6,638 nucleotides of DNA from an uncultured Bacteroidales bacterium (lineage in GTDB: Bacteria > Bacteroidota > Bacteroidia > Bacteroidales > Bacteroidaceae), in NCBI GenBank assembly GCA_945788445.1, contig CALZMA010000057.1, positions 1-6,638 of the forward strand. Direction: 5' to 3'. The notes under the pieces were generated by a model. The model saw only the letters and a list, made by a program, of their open reading frames with translations, did no database searches and was not told the origin of the DNA. Positions 1 through 5,571 of this stretch are shown here, one piece after another. A program made the translations under genes and the position numbers. Every line of letters starts with the position of its first letter. Within the stretch, counting starts at the first letter, position 1.

Positions 1-872
1 GAGTCGCCGAAGCTCTTGAAGATGCCGCTGATGGGCGACTGGTTGTAGTATTCGCGGTCGAGGCGCTCCTGGTAGTCCTCGTCGAGTTCATCGGCCCGTT
101 GCAGGGGCATGGAGGGGACAAGGAGCTTGGAGGCATCGGCACTGAAGCTGATGCGGTTGTACTCGTTGAGGGGCACTAAGTAGCTGAAGCCGAGGCGGAG
201 ATTAGTGGGGATGAAGAAGGAACGGTCGTCGCCGTAGTTGATCTTGCTGCCGATGTTGTTGATGTTCACGCCCCAGGAGAGCTGGCACTCGCGCTGGCCC
301 ATCATGAGGTAGCCCGTGTGGTACATGGCGACATCGGCGGCGAAGGCGGAACCGGCCGTGGTGTTGTCGGAGGAATGGCCCATGATGTCGGAATAGATGT
401 AGCGCAGACCGACGGCGGCGGAGAAGCTCTCGCTCAACATGCGGGAATAGGCCACATCGACGGAGAACTCGTAGGGCTTGACGGTGAGGTCGTCCTCGGT
501 GATGGCCTCGCCCAGGGTGAAGTAGCGGACGGAACCGCTCAGGGCCTGGTAGTCGCCCAGACGGAGGTAGCCGACGGCATCAAGCAGGGCGATGCCCGAA
601 GCTATCTTGCGCAACCAGGGGGTGTAGTTGACGGCAAAGCCTGCACGGGATATGGTGAACGGATATTTCGCGGGATTCCAGAACTGGGAATGGACATCGG
701 GGTCGGTGGCGGCTCCGAGGTCGCCCATGCCGCAGCCTCGCGCATCGGGGGCTATGGTCTGCTGGACAACGGCGGTGCGGACGGGGTTGAACTGGTCGCG
801 AACTTCGTCTTCGGCACGGAGCTGCTGCGCTAACAGGAAGAGGAGAAGCGTGAGTATGGCGGATTGTCGCAT
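1..872 (-). CDS. porV: PorV (LptO), T9SS outer-membrane shuttle barrel; 3' end cut off by the window edge
   Basis: PorV is a FadL-like beta-barrel of the outer membrane. It takes cargo from the SprA translocon and delivers it to the PorU attachment complex. About 290 residues are visible; from memory the family runs to about 390, so roughly the last quarter is missing. The start ATG (870-872) is followed by a signal peptide with an LTLLLFLLA core and a probable cleavage after LRA (residue ~20). The mature start then has the strongly conserved PorV segment: FNPVRTAV, APDARGCGMGDLGAATDPDV, HSQFWNPAKYPF, and YTPWLRK. Alternating aromatic and polar stretches typical of barrel strands follow (VRYFTLGE, GLRYIYSD, LSWGVNINNIGSKINYG, IPTNLRLGFSYLVP). 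The visible part ends at SGIFKSFGD, a conserved loop. No Shine-Dalgarno sequence precedes the start. The gene is 322 nt downstream of porU, so it may have its own promoter or be read through. Identification rests on family motifs recalled, not on a search. Confidence 0.93.
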   Translation of the reverse strand, partial: MRQSAILTLLLFLLAQQLRAEDEVRDQFNPVRTAVVQQTIAPDARGCGMGDLGAATDPDVHSQFWNPAKYPFTISRAGFAVNYTPWLRKIASGIALLDAVGYLRLGDYQALSGSVRYFTLGEAITEDDLTVKPYEFSVDVAYSRMLSESFSAAVGLRYIYSDIMGHSSDNTTAGSAFAADVAMYHTGYLMMGQRECQLSWGVNINNIGSKINYGDDRSFFIPTNLRLGFSYLVPLNEYNRISFSADASKLLVPSMPLQRADELDEDYQERLDREYYNQSPISGIFKSFGD

Positions 873-897
873 TGGAGTGATTTATGATTTAGTTTGT

Positions 898-949
898 GGA
901 GTTATCGAGATTATGGGTTGAGGTTATTTTGAGGTTATGGAGTTATGGG
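898..949. repeat. Short direct repeats in the porV leader, partly with 11-nt period
   Basis: On the plus strand the decamer TTGAGGTTAT occurs twice exactly, at 918-927 and 929-938, 11 nt apart. Related units flank it: GGAGTTAT at 898-905, TTATGGG at 911-917, and GGAGTTATGGG at 939-949. On the transcribed strand of porV this reads as a run of ATAACTCC/ATAACCTCA units ending about 25 nt before the start codon. An 11-nt spacing is close to one helical turn, so it could hold a regulator. It could equally be a simple low-complexity 5' leader. Confidence 0.6.
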
Positions 950-970
950 CGTTTGAGGAGAGGGCTGACG

Positions 971-987
971 CATGGCACTGGGCCATG
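971..987. repeat. Perfect 6-bp hairpin
   Basis: CATGGC (971-976) and GCCATG (982-987) are exact reverse complements separated by the five bases ACTGG. The hairpin sits immediately beside the large inverted repeat at 991-1068 and may mark one end of the same element. It has no U-tract on either strand, so I do not call it a terminator. Confidence 0.55.
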
Positions 988-990
988 TAC

Positions 991-1068
991 ATCAGATTAA
1001 TCAGAAGAATCCGCAATCTAAAAGGGTCCGTATTTTTATTGATTACGGATTTATCTGATTTTTCTGAT
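991..1068. repeat. 28-nt interrupted inverted repeat with a 22-nt loop
   Basis: Bases 991-1018 are reverse-complementary to 1041-1068 at 23 of 28 positions, with 1019-1040 as loop. In a minus-strand transcript the stem is regular: 6 bp, a 2x2 internal loop, 7 bp, a second 2x2 internal loop, then 11 bp including one G-U pair next to the loop. The arms contain the repeated unit ATCAGA. A competing hairpin is available: TCCGTA (1027-1032) inside the loop is an exact reverse complement of TACGGA (1044-1049), which in the long stem pairs instead with TCCGCA (1010-1015). Possible roles are a structured RNA between porU and porV, an attenuator, or the core of a dispersed palindromic element. I cannot choose among these from one copy. 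Confidence 0.7.
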
Positions 1069-1091
1069 TCTTGAAAACCCTGCCCTGCACC

Positions 1092-1165
1092 CCGGGCTAT
1101 AGGCCGGATGCCGGGCTGAAAGCCCTCTGCGTTGAACGCTCGGAACCTCTGGCGCAGCGTACTGC
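1092..1165. repeat. GC-rich cluster of small palindromes, REP-like
   Basis: Several palindromes lie end to end. CCGGGCTATAGGCCGG (1092-1107) is a palindrome with one mismatched pair. GGGCT-GAA-AGCCC (1113-1125) is a perfect hairpin. GCGTT-G-AACGC (1129-1139) is a perfect inverted repeat. CTGCG (1127-1131) can also pair with CGCAG (1153-1157), and GCAG-CGTA-CTGC (1154-1165) is a further small stem. The CCCGGGCTA...GGGCTGAAAGCCC layout resembles REP-type intergenic repeats mobilised by RAYT (IS200-like Y1) transposases in Bacteroidota and related phyla. That assignment is by resemblance only. No transposase gene is present in the window, so if mobile the element would be non-autonomous. Confidence 0.55.
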
Positions 1166-1194
1166 ACCTTGTATATAACGCGGGAATGGCGGGT

Positions 1195-4100
1195 TTATTG
1201 TGTGCGGGAGAGGATGACGAGGCGGCGTGCGGGGGTGGCTTTGCCGTCTACGACGCTGCGGTAGAGGTAGAGGCCGCCTTGGAGGCGGGTGCCGGCATAG
1301 TCGCAGAGGGTCCAGTCGGCGGCGGAGAAGCCTTCACCGGCCTCGGCGTGGGTGGTGGTGTGCCACACGCGCTGGCCGAAGAGGTTGAAGACTTCGGTAC
1401 GCACTTCGCGACTTCCCTGGGCCGAGGCTTCGAAGGTGGTGACAAACCGCGTGGCGGTCCGGGCCGTGCGCGGGGTGGCATCGACGGCGAAGGACGGGGT
1501 GCCGGCGGCGGAGACGTTGAACCGCAGGGTGGCGGTGGAGGCATTGTCCATCACGTCCCACGCACGGAACGAGAGGGTGTGGGGACCTTCGGACAGGCCG
1601 GTGAGGGGATAGGCCACAAGGCCGCTGCGGTAGGAACCGCTCTCGAAGCTGAACCAGTTGTTCACCACCTGGAGCGTGGAGGGGTCATTGTCGAACCAGA
1701 GTTCCATGTCGTGGCCCAAGTTGCCGCTGATGATGGAGATGCCGGCGGAGTCGGCCAAGGAGGCGTAGAAGGTGGCATCGGGGGCTACGGTGGCACCGCT
1801 CACGAAGTCGGGACGGTCGATGTAGAGGTATATCTTCGGGCCGAGGCTGTCGGTTTCCTCAACGGGGGCCGTGCCGTTGAAGGCGAGCTGCTTGGTGGAA
1901 CCGCTCAGGTGGCGCGTGCCCGTGGAGTCGGCGGCATAGAGGGAAACGAAGCCGGGCTGCTCGCTGAAGGTGAGGCCGCGGGGCACCACAAACTCTACGG
2001 CGAAACGGCCCTTGGAGACGGTAGCCGTGCCTTCGTAGAGGGTGTTGGTGTAGTCGGTATAGACGAGGGGCGTGGCCTTGCTGTTGCCCGCGCCCTTGCA
2101 GTTGAGTGTCTGGAGGGGTGCAAAGACGGTGGCGCTGAGGGTACCGCTGAAGTCCGTGTCGTACTGGCCGTCATCGCCCACTACAGAACCGCTCAGACGC
2201 ACCTTGCTGCCGATGGGGAGGGCAACGGTGGCTGTGCCGAGGGGCTCGCCGTTGACGCTGTCGATGCGCAGGCCGCTATCGGGATAGGAGAGGACGAGGG
2301 CGGGATCGCCGAGGAGGGCGTACTTCATCTTGTTGACCGTCTGGTCGGTGCCGATGCTGGCGGTGGTGTTCTTGAGCAGCTCGCACTTCGTGAGGCGGAG
2401 GGCATCGCCGAAAGTGTAGCGGCGGCCCTGGCTGTCGCGGCTGAAAGCGAAGTGGACGAAACCCATGTTGAGCGAACGGTTGTAGTTGGCATAGACCGAA
2501 CGGGCGGCACAGAGCACGGCCACGGCCGGACCGGTGGTGGAGAAGAGGGCGTTGCGGCCGAGGTCTTCGCAGACTTGGTCGTAGGGGGTGATTTCGCACG
2601 AGGCAAAGAGCCACAGGGGGCGGGCCTCGCTCTGGTTGGCGAGCATTTCGTCCTTGTTGAGGAGAAACTTGTGGGAAATGCGGTCGGGGCTACCGTGGCC
2701 GTTGTAGTTGAAGATGAGCGCGCCGCGCTGCATGGCTTGCTTGAGCTTGGCCGTGGCTTCGGGGTAGGTGGCTCCCTTGGCTTCCTGGGTGATGGCGTAA
2801 ATGTCGGGGAAAATGCGCTGGATGAGGAAGTCGGGACTGGCTACCTTCGTCACCTCGGAGGCTACTTTCTGGGCATCGTTCATGTGGAGGTTTTCGTCGC
2901 CGGTGTCGGCAATGGCCCACATGCGACCGGTCCAGGCTCCGGCGTGCTTTTGGTCCATATAGTCTATGGCCTGGTCCACGAGCCACTTGGCATCGGCGGG
3001 AGTGTGGCAGAGGAAGCGGCCAATGCCGAGGTCGAGCTTTTCAGTGTTGAAGCGCAAGCCTTCGCCGTCGTCGAGGAAGCCGAAGTAGTCATCGGTGACG
3101 TAGCTGTGGAGGGTGCCAATGGAGTAGTTGGTATTGTTGTAGCTTTCCTGGTCGTTACGCTCGCAGGCGAGCAGGTAGTCGGCAGGGCTGGCACCTTTCC
3201 ACTCGGAGGTGACCATGCGGTTGTCGTAGGTGCAGTCGCCGAAGAGCAGGAGGTAGCGGGGCATGTCGGCCTCGGACTGGGCGCGGTCGTAGAGCATCTT
3301 GAGGTAGCGGCGGTAGGCGGCGGCATCGGGGGTGCCGGAGGAGAACTCGTTGAAGAGCTGGTCGGCACGCACTACTTTCACACGGAGGCCGCTGCGGTCG
3401 CGGTGGGCCTGGGCGAGGCGCTCGGCCTGCTCCTGGAGTTTGCCGCTGGCGGGAATCACGATGATGTAGTCCAGACAGCTGTCGGCATGGAGGTTCTGGT
3501 TGGCCACCTCACCCACCACGGTGGGCGTGGGGTAGGTTTTGGAAAGGTCTACGCAAACGAAGCGGCGCGAGCCGTCGGGCACGGGTACGGTCAGTTCATT
3601 GCCGCTGAGCTGTCCCGGGAGTTCGGCCACGCCTGTCTCGGCATCGGCCAACTGCCAGAGGCGGGTGCGGTCGGTGGCTCCCTTGATGCGGAAGGTGACG
3701 GGACCGGTCCGGTCCGCGCTGAAGGGGGCCGTGGTGCAGTCGGTGCGGAGTTGCTGCCGGTAGGCGGCGTAGAGGTAGCCAAGGCGGCCGGTACTGGTGG
3801 TGGTGACGGTGAAGCGCTCTTCTTCCTTGAGCATGGACTGGAAGGTGCCGCGGTAGCCGTGGGCGGACTCGCCTTCGCCGTACTTGCTGATGGTGGGCGA
3901 GGCCACGATTTCGCCGCTATTGACGCGCAGGATGCTGACTTTCGTGGCGGCGGAGGCGTTCTGGGCGCTGAGGTTGTAGGCCACGGTGTATTCTCCCTCG
4001 ACTATGCCGGGGAGCTGGAGGCGGTAGGTGTGGCCGCCGAGGAGTTCGTTGGTGTCGAAGAAGTCGCGGCCGCCGCCGTACCAGACGAACTTGTCGCCTT

Positions 4101-4941
4101 CGGCCAGGGCATGGGCGGTGACTTGGTCCACTTCGGGGCCGTCGGTGGCTTTGGCCTCGAGGACGGTCCAGGGTGCGGGGTCTTCGCCCTCGGCGGCTTC
4201 GGTGAGGAAGTAGCAGCTGGCGCTGGCGAAGGTGTTGCGCGAGAAACGGGTGTTGCTGTCGTAGCGCAGGAGGCCTTCGGCAAAGAAGAGGACACTGCTG
4301 TTCTGGTGGTAGAGGGGGACTTCGCAGAGGTCGTCAATGAGCGCATCGGGACCGGTGAAGTTGAAGAGGTCGGGCAACAGGCGGCCGCCATAACCATAGA
4401 GGCGCACGCGGGAGGGCTGGGAGAAGCCCAACTTTTGCAGTTCGGCGTAGGTGAACTGGTAGATGCCTTCCTGCGTGACGGATATCTTGACCCATTTGCC
4501 CTTGGCCAGCACGGACTGAGGAGCGTAGCGCCCTTGGGCCTCGACGGCGAGGGTGTTTTTCACCATGAGACGATGGGCGGGACTCAACCGGGGGCCGGCA
4601 GGGGCGGCCTTGACTTCGCAGGAGCTCACGCGGTACCACTTGCCGCCGCGCTCCACCACGGGCAGGTAGCTGACGTCAGCTATCGTTTCGCCACGGCTCT
4701 TGCCCCAATTTACCTGCAGCTGGAGCTGGGGCTCGGCCTGGAAGCCGGCCTGGCGGAGGGCTTGCTCTTCGCCGCGGCTGAGGGGGACGAGCTGGGGGTA
4801 TTCGGCATATATATGAAAGGAGTCGGTGGGGAGGGTCGCACCCAAGCGCAACTGCACTTGCTGCCGCTCCACTGTTTGGGCAACGGTGGGAGGACAGGCT
4901 CCGAAGAGCATCAGAAGGAGGAATTGGATGTGGTATCTCAT
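1195..4941 (-). CDS. porU: PorU, C25-family (gingipain-like) sortase of the type IX secretion system
   Basis: This 1248-residue protein is the surface peptidase that removes the C-terminal sorting domain from T9SS cargo and joins the cargo to anionic LPS. The N-terminal signal peptide has a FLLLMLF core and ends near TVAQ (residue ~22). A long beta-rich N-terminal region follows to ~490. The C25 catalytic domain spans ~490-885, opening at DYIIVIPASG and including LLLFGDCTYD (~565-573). The catalytic pair is visible: His749 in FNYNGHGSPDR and Cys782 in LFASCEITPYD. Their 33-residue spacing equals that of gingipain RgpB (H211/C244). From ~885 come beta-sandwich repeats, and residues ~1147-1248 form a CTD-like domain (VRTEVFNLFGQRVW, LQGGLYLYRSVV), which PorU is known to keep uncleaved. 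P. gingivalis PorU is about 1158 residues, so this one is slightly long. Its ATG is 6 nt after the FAH-like stop, implying co-transcription. There is a possible lipobox (FGAC, Cys16), but the -3 residue is poor and a standard signal peptide is likelier. Confidence 0.95.
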   Translation of the reverse strand: MRYHIQFLLLMLFGACPPTVAQTVERQQVQLRLGATLPTDSFHIYAEYPQLVPLSRGEEQALRQAGFQAEPQLQLQVNWGKSRGETIADVSYLPVVERGGKWYRVSSCEVKAAPAGPRLSPAHRLMVKNTLAVEAQGRYAPQSVLAKGKWVKISVTQEGIYQFTYAELQKLGFSQPSRVRLYGYGGRLLPDLFNFTGPDALIDDLCEVPLYHQNSSVLFFAEGLLRYDSNTRFSRNTFASASCYFLTEAAEGEDPAPWTVLEAKATDGPEVDQVTAHALAEGDKFVWYGGGRDFFDTNELLGGHTYRLQLPGIVEGEYTVAYNLSAQNASAATKVSILRVNSGEIVASPTISKYGEGESAHGYRGTFQSMLKEEERFTVTTTSTGRLGYLYAAYRQQLRTDCTTAPFSADRTGPVTFRIKGATDRTRLWQLADAETGVAELPGQLSGNELTVPVPDGSRRFVCVDLSKTYPTPTVVGEVANQNLHADSCLDYIIVIPASGKLQEQAERLAQAHRDRSGLRVKVVRADQLFNEFSSGTPDAAAYRRYLKMLYDRAQSEADMPRYLLLFGDCTYDNRMVTSEWKGASPADYLLACERNDQESYNNTNYSIGTLHSYVTDDYFGFLDDGEGLRFNTEKLDLGIGRFLCHTPADAKWLVDQAIDYMDQKHAGAWTGRMWAIADTGDENLHMNDAQKVASEVTKVASPDFLIQRIFPDIYAITQEAKGATYPEATAKLKQAMQRGALIFNYNGHGSPDRISHKFLLNKDEMLANQSEARPLWLFASCEITPYDQVCEDLGRNALFSTTGPAVAVLCAARSVYANYNRSLNMGFVHFAFSRDSQGRRYTFGDALRLTKCELLKNTTASIGTDQTVNKMKYALLGDPALVLSYPDSGLRIDSVNGEPLGTATVALPIGSKVRLSGSVVGDDGQYDTDFSGTLSATVFAPLQTLNCKGAGNSKATPLVYTDYTNTLYEGTATVSKGRFAVEFVVPRGLTFSEQPGFVSLYAADSTGTRHLSGSTKQLAFNGTAPVEETDSLGPKIYLYIDRPDFVSGATVAPDATFYASLADSAGISIISGNLGHDMELWFDNDPSTLQVVNNWFSFESGSYRSGLVAYPLTGLSEGPHTLSFRAWDVMDNASTATLRFNVSAAGTPSFAVDATPRTARTATRFVTTFEASAQGSREVRTEVFNLFGQRVWHTTTHAEAGEGFSAADWTLCDYAGTRLQGGLYLYRSVVDGKATPARRLVILSRTQ

Positions 4942-4947
4942 GGCTTG

Positions 4948-5544
4948 CTACTTTACATTGAACTGAAGTACCTGCCGCCCGCCCACGCTGACGGTGACTG
5001 GTGTCTCGATGGCTACGGGCTGGGGACGGAGCGGAAGGGGAAGGAGGAAGAGGTCGCCCTGGCGGAGGGTGTAGCGTTCGCTCACCTGGGCTATCCACGC
5101 GTCGATTTCTTCCCACAACGCGCCGGGGAGCGCGGCACTTTCGGCCGCCTCACCGACGTTCCAGCCGACGGGCTGCCCTGCCGCGGGGGGCTCAGGGAGC
5201 TGGGGGGCTACGGCGAGGGCATCGTCGAAGGCAAGGGCTTCGCTCCAGGGTAAGGCTTGGGCGCGGCACTCGGCCAGCAGGTCGCGGGCCACGAAGTGTA
5301 CGGCGGGGGCGACTTCTGCTGAGGCGTAATAGCGCGAGGCGAAACGCCGGGCGATGCTGCGTCCGAGACGGTTGATGCGGAAGGCGAGGCAAAGGGTGGC
5401 CACGCAGTCGCGGGTGTGGTCGGGGACGAAGAAGGGGCGCTTGGGCGGCAGCAGCACGGTGTCGGGAAGGGGGACTGCCACCGGGCGCGGCAGCGGGCAC
5501 GGGGCCTCGTCGGGGAGTTGGGTGAACGTGCGGAATATTTTCAT
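4948..5544 (-). CDS. Degenerate fumarylacetoacetate hydrolase (FAH)-family protein, probable pseudoenzyme, between sprA and porU
   Basis: The protein has 198 residues, close to the ~204 of short bacterial FAH-family proteins, and is intact. FAH-fold landmarks are present in order: PDTVLL (27-32), PFFVPD (37-42), RINRLGRSIARRFASRYY (56-73), ARDLL (86-90), LPW (98-100), FD (106-107), YTLRQGDL (158-165), and a C-terminal LQFNVK. In active relatives the metal is held by an ExE pair and an Asp, in contexts like HYExEVVV and GIDFTARDL. Here the equivalent positions read Thr50, Cys52 and, anchored on ARDL, His83. The active-site Lys before FD is Leu104, and the TGTP loop after GDL is LPLP (168-171). 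The N-terminal GRNY-type motif is also absent, and residues 109-143 are a poorly conserved Ala/Pro-rich stretch. Catalysis therefore looks lost while the fold is kept. The start ATG (5542-5544) is 27 nt after sprA, and porU follows 6 nt downstream. From memory, P. gingivalis has an FAH-family gene (PG0025) in the same place beside porU. A T9SS accessory role is inference. Family call is moderately firm; loss of activity is read from a by-eye alignment. Confidence 0.78.
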   Translation of the reverse strand: MKIFRTFTQLPDEAPCPLPRPVAVPLPDTVLLPPKRPFFVPDHTRDCVATLCLAFRINRLGRSIARRFASRYYASAEVAPAVHFVARDLLAECRAQALPWSEALAFDDALAVAPQLPEPPAAGQPVGWNVGEAAESAALPGALWEEIDAWIAQVSERYTLRQGDLFLLPLPLRPQPVAIETPVTVSVGGRQVLQFNVK

Positions 5545-5571
5545 TGCTGTGGGGGCGAAGGTTGGGGGGCT

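Larger units (their letters stand above)
873..1194. other. porU-porV intergenic region, structured and without a gene
   Basis: This 322-nt gap lies between the TAA stop of porU and the ATG of porV. I find no convincing coding sequence in it. Its composition is patchy: an AT-rich leader next to porV (about 873-950), an AT-rich inverted repeat in the middle (991-1068), and a GC-rich palindrome cluster on the porU side (about 1076-1165). On the minus strand I see no match to the Bacteroidota -7 element TAnnTTTG; indeed TTTG does not occur on that strand here. The nearest thing is TAGATTG (1014-1020), one T short and without a partner -33 TTG at the right distance. There is no classical intrinsic terminator with a long T-tract either. 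The individual repeats are listed separately. Confidence 0.75.

Noticed and set aside
318..833. A 171-codon plus-strand frame opposite porV
   Set aside because: Gly/Val/Asp-rich shadow of the porV reading frame; porV motifs on the minus strand are unmistakable.
1014..1020. porV promoter -7 element (TAGATTG on the minus strand)
   Set aside because: It lacks one T of the TAnnTTTG consensus, sits inside the inverted repeat, and has no TTG-type -33 box at proper distance.
991..1068. Rho-independent terminator for porU
   Set aside because: The stem is AT-rich with internal loops and a 22-nt loop, and no U-tract follows it on the minus strand; the T-runs present lie inside the structure.
1132..5253. 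A 1373-codon open frame on the plus strand, antisense to all of porU and part of the FAH-like gene
   Set aside because: Its product is a low-complexity Gly/Ala/Val/Glu-rich sequence with no recognisable domain, as expected when a GC-rich gene with strong third-position bias is read on the opposite strand. The minus-strand frame encodes a clear PorU with catalytic motifs.
4948..5544. Annotation as an active fumarylacetoacetate hydrolase / acylpyruvase
   Set aside because: The fold landmarks match, but the metal-binding Glu/Glu/Asp, the Lys and the TGTP loop are all substituted, so an enzymatic label would be misleading.
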